Origin: Sporosarcina sp. FSL K6-1508
GTDB taxonomy: Bacteria; Bacillota; Bacilli; Bacillales_A; Planococcaceae
DNA: 64,000 nt
Reading direction: 5' to 3'
Assembly: GCF_038007465.1 (NCBI RefSeq)
Contig: NZ_JBBOXF010000001.1
Coordinates: 558,001-622,000, forward strand
Position 1 is the stretch's first letter. The number at the start of each line of letters is the position of its first letter. A program made the translations under genes and the position numbers. The notes below the pieces were generated by a model. That model was not told where the DNA came from and made no database searches. It saw only the letters and a list, made by a program, of their open reading frames with translations. Below, piece after piece: positions 1 through 7,922 of the stretch.

Positions 1-248
1 GATGGTGCTTTATTCGCATTCATTAAATCGGTTTTATCGTAGGTTTGACCTGAAATCGGTTCGCCGATAAAGGCCATAACTGCCAGTAATATAATAACGA
101 CTATCCCAAATAGGGCCAGTTTGTTTTTTCTGAAACGACGCCAAGCATCCTTCCAGTAAGATGTACTATCCCCCACAATTTTTTCAGATTCCGCATGATC
201 TACTATCAATGCTTCAAAATCAGTATCCTCTAGTTGTACGCGTGTCAT
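1..248 (-). CDS. oppC: Oligopeptide ABC transporter permease OppC, N-terminal part (runs off the window)
   Basis: About 82 N-terminal residues of the second membrane subunit of a peptide importer. The visible part has an acidic cytoplasmic leader followed by WRRFRKNKLALFGIVVIILL, the basic stretch and first membrane helix typical of OppC/DppC. Its ATG overlaps the TGA of oppB as ATGA, so the two subunits are translationally coupled. The rest of the gene, and any oppD/oppF, lie beyond base 1. The family call is firm; the exact peptide substrate cannot be told. Confidence 0.85.
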   Translation of the reverse strand, partial: MTRVQLEDTDFEALIVDHAESEKIVGDSTSYWKDAWRRFRKNKLALFGIVVIILLAVMAFIGEPISGQTYDKTDLMNANKAP

Positions 249-1183
249 TGGAAATTAGCCCCCTTTCCCGTTACTTTTATCCGCGGATCAATCAACCCGT
301 AAACAAGGTCGACAATCAGAATCGAAACAAGTAAAAGGGCACTAAAAAACACAGTAGTTCCCATGATGACGGTGTAATCCCGATTTGTAATGCTGACCAC
401 GAACTCATTGCCTAAACCAGGAATGGCGAATATTTTTTCAATGATAAAACTTCCTGTTAATATTCCAGCAACTAGCGGTCCTAAGTACGAGACAACCGGC
501 AATATAGCATTTCGCAGTGCGTGTCTATAAATAACAACGCGCTCTGATAAGCCTTTTGATTTTGCGGTTTTAATATAATCCGCATTCAAAACTTCCAGCA
601 TACTGGAACGCATTAACCGAGCAATAAAAGCCAGTGGTGTTGTCGCCAAGGCAATCGCCGGTAATATCGTATGCGCAAACGACTCAAATCTAGCAATTGG
701 TAACGCTTCCAATTGAATCGAAAATATATATTGCAGGACAGTCGCCATGATAAAGCTGGGTACTGATATTCCCAATATCGCTATAACCATGACTGTGTAA
801 TCACCCATTTTATTATGTCTTATGGCAGCTATCACACCAAATAACACACCTAAAGCCAATGCAATGAAAATTGCCTCCAGTCCCAAAATGAGAGAATAGG
901 GGAAACTTCGTTTTATAATATCAGTAACTTCCTGACCCTCATATTTAAAGGAAGGTCCAAAGTCTAATTTGGCAGCATTAATTAGATACTTAAAATATTG
1001 TTCGTGCATGGGATCGTTCAGTCCATACGCTTCCTTCATTTGCGCTTCAATCGCAGGAGATGTTTTCCTTTCTGATGTAAATGGCCCTCCCGGCGCTAAT
1101 TGCATTAATGCAAATGTGATTGTTACGATAAAAAATAGTGAAAGAAAAATATAGGCAATTCGTTTAATCAAGTATCTAGCCAA
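245..1183 (-). CDS. oppB: Oligopeptide ABC transporter permease OppB
   Basis: First membrane subunit of the peptide importer, 312 residues and full length. It begins with MARYLIKRIAYIFLSLFFIV, the usual OppB amino-terminal helix, then APGGPF, and carries the cytoplasmic EAA loop (SKGLSERVVIYRHALRNAIL) that docks the ATPase. The likely start is a TTG at 1183, seven bases after GGAGGTG. It follows oppA across a terminator-like hairpin and overlaps oppC by four bases, so it belongs to an oppA-B-C operon on the minus strand. Confidence 0.9.
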   Translation of the reverse strand: MARYLIKRIAYIFLSLFFIVTITFALMQLAPGGPFTSERKTSPAIEAQMKEAYGLNDPMHEQYFKYLINAAKLDFGPSFKYEGQEVTDIIKRSFPYSLILGLEAIFIALALGVLFGVIAAIRHNKMGDYTVMVIAILGISVPSFIMATVLQYIFSIQLEALPIARFESFAHTILPAIALATTPLAFIARLMRSSMLEVLNADYIKTAKSKGLSERVVIYRHALRNAILPVVSYLGPLVAGILTGSFIIEKIFAIPGLGNEFVVSITNRDYTVIMGTTVFFSALLLVSILIVDLVYGLIDPRIKVTGKGANFQ

Positions 1184-1279
1184 GTGATAACACCTCCATA
1201 ACCCTTTGGATAAAGTGAAACTTCAATCAAAGGAATCAGTTTCTAGTAATGGCAAGTCTATTTCTTTTCTAAACTAAAA

Positions 1280-1306
1280 ATAGGGGTGAAAATAAATCAC
1301 CCCTAT
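1280..1306 (-). terminator. oppA-oppB intergenic hairpin (attenuating terminator)
   Basis: A perfect 10-bp stem (1280-1289 with 1297-1306, 7-base loop) is followed on the minus strand by TTTTTAGTTT. It lies between oppA and oppB. In opp operons such a partial terminator gives more binding protein than permease; that role is inferred. Confidence 0.75.
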
Positions 1307-1356
1307 GAATCTTATGAATATCATTAGATTTTCAACTCAAAAAAACATATTCCTAT

Positions 1357-3045
1357 TTATTCAGCGTCAATATAGCCCCACTTGTACTGAACTAGACCCA
1401 GTGGTGATACTTCAACGTTTTTGACATACTCTTTATTTGTCCACACGTTTGTATAGAAGTAGACTGGAGCTAATGGCAACTCTTCCATGAAGATGCCTTC
1501 TGCTTTACGCAACATCTCCTCACGGGCAGCAACGTCTGTTTCTACTCTAGATTCTTTCAGTAATGCCTGGTAATCGGCATTCTCCCAATTTGTATAGTTG
1601 TTTCCTCCAACTGTTTCGAAGATTTCCAAGAAGTTGATTGCATCGTTAAAATCGGCAATCCAACCCATACGGCCAACCTGGAAGTTGCCTGAACCCATGG
1701 AGTCAAGATATACAGCCCATTCTTCATTGTTAAGCTCAACGTTAACGCCTAGGTTCTCTTTCCACATATCTTGTACTGCTTGTGCAATGGAACCATGTGC
1801 TTCACTCGTGTTGTAAGAAAGCTTGATCGTAGGCAATTCAGTCAGACCCAATTCTTCCAAGCCCTTAGCCAAGTACTTCTTCGCTTCTTCTGCATCATTA
1901 TCATTAAAGTAACCGGTTGCATTCTCTTCAAAGATAGAAGGTGGCACCAATGCCATCGCGGGCTGTTGCTCCGCCTGCGTGATATTCGTTACAATACCTT
2001 CACGATTGATTGCCATTGCAAATGCTTTACGAATATTTACATTTGTAAACGGTGCTTCCTCTACGTTAAATGCGTAGTAATAAACGCCGGCGAGTGGAGA
2101 AATATTCAGTAGTCCCTTTTGCTTATAATCTGGAATAGCTGCCAACGGAATAGAATCTGTCGGTGAACCCAACCAATCCAATTCACCTTGGTCATACATT
2201 TGTTTTGCAGTATTCTCATCATCAATCATAAGCATATTAATCGTTTCCAGTTTAACTGTGTCCGCATCCCAATAATCAGGGTTTTTCTTAAGCACAATGA
2301 TATCCTTATGCTTCCAAGATTCCATTAGGAAAGGACCATTTGTTACATAGTTGTCGGATTGATCCTGAGCCCAACCAGCGTTGCTTTCCGCTACCTTCTG
2401 GTTAACAGGGAAGTACGTATAAAACGCAGTTAGTTCAAGGAAATAAGCTGTCGGTTGTTCTAATTCGACGACCAATGTATGATCATCCTCTGCCGTGATA
2501 GCTACATCGTCCAGAGAACCACCCTTTTCTTTGGCAGCTTCTGCGCCTTTGATCATATATAATTGGTATGCATAATCTGTCTCGGCATTGGCAGGATCTA
2601 GTACCCATTTCCATGCATACTCAAAGTCCTGTGCGGTTACAGGATCACCATTTGACCATTTTGCATCTTGGCGAATTTTGAATGTATACGTCAAGCCGTC
2701 TTCAGACATTTCGGCGCTTTCCGCCATCGCTTCTTCTACTTCTCCTTCTTGGTTGACACGCATTAAACCTTCAAATGTTTGGTTCAGCACTGCACCTGAA
2801 GTAGTGTCAGTCGCTAAGCCTGGATGTAAAGAAGGCGGTTCTGACTTAATATTTACACTTAGCTTCTGTTCTGGTGCTGGTTTAGCTTCCTCTGTCGCAT
2901 CAGACTTTCCAGCATCCGTCTCTTCTGTTTTACTAGCATCTTCTTTCTCTTTGCCATCCCCTTCTTCGTCTCCGCTGCAAGCAGCTAGAAACAAACTCAT
3001 AGCAAAAACCAAAACTAGAAGTAAAGGCCACCTTTTCATACTCAT
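1357..3045 (-). CDS. oppA: Peptide-binding lipoprotein OppA
   Basis: Extracellular solute-binding protein, SBP_bac_5 family, 562 residues. A signal peptide ends in the lipobox LFLAAC, giving a lipid-anchored Cys, followed by a charged linker rich in Glu, Lys and Asp. The mature part has OppA signatures such as LNQTFEGLMR, KIRQDAKWSNGDPVTAQDFE and the C-terminal LPLAPVYFYTN. GGGGGA precedes the first ATG by nine bases, supporting 3045; a second ATG lies two codons on. It leads the opp operon and is followed by an attenuating hairpin. Oligopeptide binding is inferred from family and neighbours. Confidence 0.9.
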   Translation of the reverse strand: MSMKRWPLLLVLVFAMSLFLAACSGDEEGDGKEKEDASKTEETDAGKSDATEEAKPAPEQKLSVNIKSEPPSLHPGLATDTTSGAVLNQTFEGLMRVNQEGEVEEAMAESAEMSEDGLTYTFKIRQDAKWSNGDPVTAQDFEYAWKWVLDPANAETDYAYQLYMIKGAEAAKEKGGSLDDVAITAEDDHTLVVELEQPTAYFLELTAFYTYFPVNQKVAESNAGWAQDQSDNYVTNGPFLMESWKHKDIIVLKKNPDYWDADTVKLETINMLMIDDENTAKQMYDQGELDWLGSPTDSIPLAAIPDYKQKGLLNISPLAGVYYYAFNVEEAPFTNVNIRKAFAMAINREGIVTNITQAEQQPAMALVPPSIFEENATGYFNDNDAEEAKKYLAKGLEELGLTELPTIKLSYNTSEAHGSIAQAVQDMWKENLGVNVELNNEEWAVYLDSMGSGNFQVGRMGWIADFNDAINFLEIFETVGGNNYTNWENADYQALLKESRVETDVAAREEMLRKAEGIFMEELPLAPVYFYTNVWTNKEYVKNVEVSPLGLVQYKWGYIDAE

Positions 3046-3298
3046 AAATGAAGTTCCCCCTTATTCTTTTTTGTTTTCGGTAAACTGAAAGTTCACAATT
3101 CACCTTAGAAGTTATTATACTACCGATTAATGAATATTCCAATACTTTAAAAAACATTCTATTTTCCGACATTTTTCCTCAATATCTTACAAATAAATTG
3201 ATAGCAGAATACTTTAGGCGTTTCAAAATATCTAGAATAATTTATCACATATACAAAACGGTGGGTGTATGCTATTCTGTTATGCAGGCTTTTTAACA

Positions 3299-3336
3299 CG
3301 TGGTTCGTAACCATCCCACGCAAAAAAACTAGGAGG
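3299..3336 (+). promoter_or_regulatory. preQ1-I riboswitch controlling queT
   Basis: A five-base-pair P1 stem (CGTGG 3299-3303 with CCACG 3316-3320) encloses a 12-base loop with GTAACC, like the Thermoanaerobacter tengcongensis aptamer. It is followed by the A-rich tail CAAAAAAACTAGGAGG. In class I preQ1 aptamers this tail folds back into the P1 groove. The Shine-Dalgarno AGGAGG (3331-3336) is part of or next to the tail, so control is probably translational. The downstream gene is a QueT-type queuosine precursor transporter, which is the expected target. Confidence 0.85.
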
Positions 3337-3345
3337 AAATGAATA

Positions 3346-3846
3346 ATGAAAGTAAAAACATTAACAACAAACGGAATTATTGCGGCTTTATATGTCGCCG
3401 TCACCTTTTTAATCGCACCATTCGGATTTACCCTTATTCAATTCCGTATTTCAGAGATATTTAACCATCTCGTCGTTTTCAATAAAAAGTATATTTTTGG
3501 TATTGTAGTCGGTGTATTTAGTGCTAACTTGCTATTTTCACCAGTAGCGGTTGATATTATTTTCGGAGTACTGCATTCAGTAATCGCCCTCTCAATAACG
3601 ATCTTTTCTGCAAAGTTCATTAAAGGCATCTTCAAACGAATGCTTTTTAACACTATCGTCTTTACGCTCACAATGGTAATCATCGCATTTCAACTTAGCT
3701 TTTTTGCAGACATCCCAGAATTTAATGGACTTCCGTTTCTTATCATCTACCTAACACTTGCAATTGGAGAATTTGTCGTTATGGCTATCGGAATTCCTAT
3801 CATTCACGCTCTGAATAAACGTCTGAACTTCGAAAAACTTATTTAA
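3346..3846 (+). CDS. queT: QueT-type queuosine-precursor transporter
   Basis: Integral membrane protein of 166 residues with about five to six helices. It starts MKVKTLTTNGIIAALYVAVT and contains FGFTLIQFRISEIFNHLVVF, both characteristic of the QueT family, the S-component-like importers of preQ0/preQ1. AGGAGG lies nine bases before the ATG. The preQ1-I aptamer directly upstream independently supports the substrate. It appears monocistronic, closed by a strong terminator at 3854. The ECF energising partner is not in the window. Confidence 0.9.
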   Translation: MKVKTLTTNGIIAALYVAVTFLIAPFGFTLIQFRISEIFNHLVVFNKKYIFGIVVGVFSANLLFSPVAVDIIFGVLHSVIALSITIFSAKFIKGIFKRMLFNTIVFTLTMVIIAFQLSFFADIPEFNGLPFLIIYLTLAIGEFVVMAIGIPIIHALNKRLNFEKLI

Positions 3847-3853
3847 CATAATC

Positions 3854-3898
3854 ATCCTCTCCATTTCACTGCTCATAATTGAAATAGAGGGGATTTTT
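3854..3898 (+). terminator. Rho-independent terminator of queT
   Basis: Stem 3854-3868 pairs with 3880-3894 (about 15 bp with one mismatch), loop of 11 bases, then a T run. Confidence 0.85.
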
Positions 3899-3913
3899 CA
3901 GGGAGATGTATCG

Positions 3914-4144
3914 ATGTATATCACAATTCAAGAAGCTGCTGAACACCTTGGCATGCCCATCGAACAAGTCCAAAAGTATGTGAGGGAAGGCCGCATCCGC
4001 TCCGTTCATGACGGCAAGCAATTCCTTATTAATAAAGATCAGTTCGGACTCTATTTGGAACAGCTTGAACTATTGAAACACCAAATCGACGAATGGCGTA
4101 ACGAGCCGATTCCGCCCGATCGCGATATTAAAGATGAAGATTGA
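3914..4144 (+). CDS. Small excisionase-type HTH protein
   Basis: A 76-residue protein with a MerR/excisionase winged-helix motif in its first 50 residues: MYITIQEAAEHLGMPIEQVQ is helix-turn-helix and GKQFLINKDQF the wing. The C-terminal third is acidic and Pro-containing (PIPPDRDIKDED). GGGAGATG precedes the ATG. It stands alone between two terminators, so no partner is indicated. These stand-alone HTH_17 proteins are common in Bacillales and most have no known role; no integrase is nearby, so calling it an excisionase would be unjustified. Confidence 0.75.
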   Translation: MYITIQEAAEHLGMPIEQVQKYVREGRIRSVHDGKQFLINKDQFGLYLEQLELLKHQIDEWRNEPIPPDRDIKDED

Positions 4145-4180
4145 AAAACAGCTGAAGACACAAATGTCTTCAGCTGTTTT
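4145..4180. terminator. Terminator after the HTH gene (both orientations possible)
   Basis: A perfect 16-bp stem, 4145-4160 with 4165-4180, four-base loop, starting one base after the stop codon and flanked by A and T runs. Confidence 0.9.
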
Positions 4181-4453
4181 GCGATAACTCTTAGATTGGG
4201 TTGCAGTAAAGTTCTGTCCATTCCCTATTTAATATAGAAAGAACTCCACCATTTTCTCAAAAAAATCATCTAACTGTTTTACATCAATCCATAATCAATA
4301 AAAGCTCTATGCTAATAACTATACGCGACACAGCGATATGAATGGAAAATACTATAAAGGGGAATACTTTATTCACTGATTGGTTGCTTTCATTTTACTT
4401 TACTAGTATAGTTAGAAGCTGTTTCGAAATTAACTGCTCCACGAGGGGGATTC
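4181..4453. other. Long leader region of the BCCT gene, no gene seen
   Basis: AT-rich stretch of about 270 bases upstream of the BCCT carrier. No convincing ORF or RNA fold was found. It presumably holds the promoter of the osmolyte carrier, but I could not assign -35/-10 boxes with confidence. Confidence 0.4.
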
Positions 4454-5944
4454 ATGAAGAAAATATCAAATGTCTTTTATATCACAATCGGTCTGATTAT
4501 TTTGACCGTCGGGTATGGCGCGTTAGCACCTGAAAGTTTTGAAGCGGTCACAACAAACGCCAAAAACTTTGTTGCATCGTCTTTCGGCTGGTATTATATG
4601 CTACTCATGTCATTTATGTTAGCACTCAGTTTCTTTTTCATTGTTAGTCCGTTTGGCAAAATCCGACTTGGAAAAGATACGGACCGGCCACAGTTTTCGA
4701 CAGTTACATGGATTGCTATGCTGTTTTCTGCCGGAATGGGTATCGGGCTCGTCTTTTATGGGGCTGCTGAACCGTTATCGCACTTCGCGATCAGTCCTGC
4801 TTCGGAAGATCCAAATACGGATGCGGCGTTCAAAGAATCATTACGTCAGTCTTTCTTCCACTGGGGGATCCATATATGGGCCATGTACGGGGTCATTGCA
4901 TTATCTCTAGCCTTCTTCCAGTTCCGTAAAGGGGAACCGGGATTAATTTCAGCAACATTGAAGCCGATATTCGGTAAAAAAATGGTTGGCCCTTGGGGTA
5001 CTCTCGTCGATGTACTTGCCGTTTTCGCAACAGCGTTCGGCGTCGCTACATCACTCGGCTTCGGTGCTGTTCAAATTAATGCAGGCCTCAATTACTTATT
5101 TGGTATTGAAATCAATATCACTTCGCAATTTATAATTATCGGCGTCGTTACGATCCTGTTTGTTGCATCTGCATGGTCGGGGTTAAGTAAGGGAATCAAA
5201 TATTTGTCGAATACAAATTTAGTCCTTGCTCTCGCACTGCTTGGATTCATCGTCATTCTCGGTCCAACATTGCTAATTTTCAATATGTTTACTGATTCGT
5301 TCGGTGGTTACTTTTCCCATCTCGTCCAAATGAGTTTTGGTACGGCACCATTAGACTCTACCGATCGGAAATGGCTTGATAACTGGACGATTTTTTACTG
5401 GGCATGGTGGATTTCATGGGCACCGTTCGTCAGTATGTTCATTGCTCGTGTTTCAAAAGGCCGGACTATTAGGGAGTTCATGATTGGCGTACTTGCGGCA
5501 CCTACACTCCTTGTCACATTCTGGTTCTCAGCATTCGGCACAACTGCGATTGATATCCAGAAAAAAGGACTGGTCGATTTAACAATACCGAGTACAGAAC
5601 TGACAATCTTTGAAATGTTTGATGTAATGCCCATGTCGTTCATCATATCAATTTTCGCGATTTTATTGATCGTATCGTTTTTCGTTACCTCAGCTGATTC
5701 AGCGACATTTGTTCTTGGCATGCAGTCAACGAACGGTTCGTTGACTCCACCGAATAATGTCAAACTCATTTGGGGCGTCATTCAGTCTACGATTGCTCTA
5801 ATTTTGCTGTCTGTCAACGGCCTCACCGCCTTGCAAAATACGATTATCATTGCAGCCTTGCCGTTTTCCTTCGTCATGCTGCTCATGGTTGTCGCATTAA
5901 TCAAAGCGTTGAAAGCTGAATTAAAGCTGATGAAATTAAAATAA
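4454..5944 (+). CDS. BCCT-family glycine betaine/choline/carnitine transporter
   Basis: A 496-residue, 12-helix secondary carrier for quaternary-amine osmolytes. The family signatures are GMGIGLVFYGAAEPLSHF near residue 95 and the Trp-rich segment WTIFYWAWWISWAPFVSMF near residue 310, followed by IARVSKGRTIREF. The Trp box forms the aromatic cage for trimethylammonium groups. The carboxyl tail is short, unlike strongly osmoregulated BetP. GAGGGGGATTC precedes the ATG. It is closest in architecture to OpuD of Bacillus, a glycine betaine importer, but substrate choice within BCCT cannot be settled here. Confidence 0.9.
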   Translation: MKKISNVFYITIGLIILTVGYGALAPESFEAVTTNAKNFVASSFGWYYMLLMSFMLALSFFFIVSPFGKIRLGKDTDRPQFSTVTWIAMLFSAGMGIGLVFYGAAEPLSHFAISPASEDPNTDAAFKESLRQSFFHWGIHIWAMYGVIALSLAFFQFRKGEPGLISATLKPIFGKKMVGPWGTLVDVLAVFATAFGVATSLGFGAVQINAGLNYLFGIEINITSQFIIIGVVTILFVASAWSGLSKGIKYLSNTNLVLALALLGFIVILGPTLLIFNMFTDSFGGYFSHLVQMSFGTAPLDSTDRKWLDNWTIFYWAWWISWAPFVSMFIARVSKGRTIREFMIGVLAAPTLLVTFWFSAFGTTAIDIQKKGLVDLTIPSTELTIFEMFDVMPMSFIISIFAILLIVSFFVTSADSATFVLGMQSTNGSLTPPNNVKLIWGVIQSTIALILLSVNGLTALQNTIIIAALPFSFVMLLMVVALIKALKAELKLMKLK

Positions 5945-5951
5945 TAACTTG

Positions 5952-5984
5952 AAAAAGCGATTCCATAGATGGAATCGCTTTTTT
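5952..5984 (+). terminator. Terminator of the BCCT gene
   Basis: Stem 5952-5964 with 5971-5983, six-base loop, ending in a run of T. It lies eight bases after the stop codon. Confidence 0.9.
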
Positions 5985-5987
5985 CTA

Positions 5988-6089
5988 ACTATATATGTTG
6001 AAATAAAGAACTCCATTGAATCCGCTGCGGCGCTAGGGGATGCCTTCGCTCGGTTTATACATCGGATTAAATACTTCAAATTATATAGT
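5988..6089. repeat. Short inverted-repeat-bounded element, copy A
   Basis: A 102-bp element. Its left end ACTATATATGTTGAA (5988) and right end TTCAAATTATATAGT (6075-6089) are inverted copies with 13 of 15 matches. The first 45 bases are closely matched, in reverse complement, by the right end of copy B (18836-18880): both have AATAAAGAA/AATTAAAGAA, CCATTGAATC and GGCGCT in the same order. The right end overlaps the last codons and stop of hom (stop 6081-6083). No coding capacity. Confidence 0.7.
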
Positions 6090-7067
6090 AACAAGAACCT
6101 TTTCACTTTTCCTAATCATCTGGAGGAAATCCCCGACCATTGCACTTGCCGTCGGGTACATACCTGCTCCAGGACCGGCAAGTGTGAGTGCACCGAGATA
6201 ATCGGTCTCGACAATGATTGCATTGTTCACGCCATCGATGCCATACAACGGATGATCGATACCAATAAGTACCGGTCCAACACTTCCGTGCACTGCACCC
6301 TTTTCATCAACTGAAATGTCAGCGACGTGCCGGTAACGAAGTTTGCTTTTTGAGGCATCTGCTACATCTTCAATAGTGACCCTATCGATTCCTCCGACCG
6401 GAACATCTTGCCAATTCGGCTGACTGCCGAATGCAAGCGCACTTAAAATCATCAGCTTCCGGAATGCATCTTTGCCGCTTATATCGTCCGTCGGATCCGC
6501 TTCTGCATAACCGAGCATCTGTGCTTTATGAAGCGCAGCTTTAAACGGTATTCCCTCTTCCCGCATCTTCGTCAAGATGAAATTGGAGGTTCCATTTAAA
6601 ACCCCTCTTATTCGTCGCACACGATCTACCGGTAACAAGCTTGCCACCGTTCGGATAATCGGTACGCCGCCCGCCGTTGTTGCTTCATATCCGAGTTGAA
6701 CTCCCCTGAACTCTGCATGTTTCAGTAGTGCCGGACCATGTTTTGCGAACATCGTCTTATTTGCTGTTACAATATGAAACCCTTTTTCGATTGCGTCAGA
6801 AAGATAGGTATAAGCGGGCTCTTCTCCAACAATCGCCTCAAAAACAAAATCGATTTCCTGGTTTGACAGTATTTCCTGGATGTCATCCGTTATTTTCGTT
6901 CCAGGTGTTGCCAGACGTTTCTTTGCTTTATCGCGAACCAGAATGGAGACGATTTCGATAACACATCCTGTTTCCCGCTTAATCTCTTCTTTTCTTTCAT
7001 TTAAAATCCTGTAAATCCCTTCACCTACAGTGCCGAAGCCAAGTAGAGCGACTTTGATTGACGGCAT
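6081..7067 (-). CDS. hom: Homoserine dehydrogenase, short form without ACT domain
   Basis: NAD(P)-dependent reduction of aspartate semialdehyde to homoserine, feeding methionine synthesis. The Rossmann motif is KVALLGFGTVGEGIYRIL at the N terminus, then TANKTMFAKHG, EATTAGGVPIIRTV and GVLNGTSNFILTKM of the catalytic domain, and GPGAGMYPTASAMVGD at the end. The protein stops at about 328 residues right after the catalytic core, while the Bacillus enzyme (about 430) adds a C-terminal ACT domain for feedback control. Start chosen at the ATG after GGAGGTGGCGGT (7067). It overlaps metX by about 43 bases. The final codons and TAA lie inside repeat copy A, so the missing domain may reflect an insertion. 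Confidence 0.88.
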   Translation of the reverse strand: MPSIKVALLGFGTVGEGIYRILNERKEEIKRETGCVIEIVSILVRDKAKKRLATPGTKITDDIQEILSNQEIDFVFEAIVGEEPAYTYLSDAIEKGFHIVTANKTMFAKHGPALLKHAEFRGVQLGYEATTAGGVPIIRTVASLLPVDRVRRIRGVLNGTSNFILTKMREEGIPFKAALHKAQMLGYAEADPTDDISGKDAFRKLMILSALAFGSQPNWQDVPVGGIDRVTIEDVADASKSKLRYRHVADISVDEKGAVHGSVGPVLIGIDHPLYGIDGVNNAIIVETDYLGALTLAGPGAGMYPTASAMVGDFLQMIRKSEKVLVTI

Positions 7068-7891
7068 ACCGCCACCTCCATAGACTGTTTGATGACGAGT
7101 CCCCATTTTTCAAATTCCACTAAGAAACTTTCATAACCATTTTTTGTATTGACCAAACAATAAATTGAGTTGGGAATTAGATGGACAAATGTCCGAATCT
7201 CTCCCGTCGGATATATGGGGTCGTCTGTAAACGCAAATGCCACCATTTTTGCGCTTATACGGCGGGAAGCTATTTCAATGCCTCCCCGTCCACGACCAAT
7301 ATCATGTGTATTCATGGCTCGAATTAAAGGATAAAAACTCTCCATGTCGCTTCTGCCATTTTCAAACGGATATAGCATGCTGCCAATGTTAGTCGATTGC
7401 GGTGTCGTTGCCATCGGAAAAAGAATATCCATATCTTCCGGATATAAAATTCCCCATTCAAGTACACGCATTCCACCGAGCGAACCGCCAATGATCGCCC
7501 GCAATCGGTTGACGCCCAGTACCGTCAACGCTTTCCGTTCGGCATGCACCATATCACGGATTGTCACTTCGGGAAACAAGTTTCTATACAGTTCTCCTGT
7601 AGTCGGATTAACTGACAAAGGTCCTGTCGATCCGTCGCTTCCGCCAAGAGCATTAAAAGAGATGACAGAAAATTCATTTGTATCGATACTTTTTCCTTGG
7701 CCGACAAGACCACTCCACCAGCCCGGGCATTCATCCGTTCCAACTGTCGCGTGACTTCCTGTCAAGGCATGACAAACAAGTACATGGGGTGCATCTAGCC
7801 TACCCGTTCTTTCATAAGCAAGCTGTACATTTACCAAGATGATGCCAGATTCCAATACCAGATGCCCGATTTCCACTATTCCCGTCTCCAC
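7025..7891 (-). CDS. metX: MetX-like homoserine O-acetyltransferase homologue, lidless and lacking the catalytic His
   Basis: Alpha/beta hydrolase of the MetX family, which acetylates homoserine. Present: the N-terminal EIGHLVLESG, the oxyanion region CHALTGSHATVGT, the nucleophile elbow GGSLGGMRVLEWG with catalytic Ser, and the Asp motif TDDPIYP. Two defects are visible. The helical lid of roughly 60-70 residues between the strand after MATTPQ and the FYPLIRAMNTHDIGRG segment is missing. The catalytic His motif GHD(A/G)FL reads GYESFL, from codon TAT instead of CAT. Length is about 288 residues against about 350-370 for the family. Start is uncertain (TTG 7918 or GTG 7891). It may be inactive or repurposed. 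Confidence 0.75.
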   Translation of the reverse strand: METGIVEIGHLVLESGIILVNVQLAYERTGRLDAPHVLVCHALTGSHATVGTDECPGWWSGLVGQGKSIDTNEFSVISFNALGGSDGSTGPLSVNPTTGELYRNLFPEVTIRDMVHAERKALTVLGVNRLRAIIGGSLGGMRVLEWGILYPEDMDILFPMATTPQSTNIGSMLYPFENGRSDMESFYPLIRAMNTHDIGRGRGGIEIASRRISAKMVAFAFTDDPIYPTGEIRTFVHLIPNSIYCLVNTKNGYESFLVEFEKWGLVIKQSMEVAVCRQSKSLYLASAL

Positions 7892-7922
7892 GATTGTCAC
7901 GCCCTTTCTTGTCGCCAAAAAA

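Noticed and set aside
3914..4144. Excisionase of a prophage or integrative element
   Set aside because: Only the HTH fold supports it; no integrase, att-like repeat or phage gene is near.
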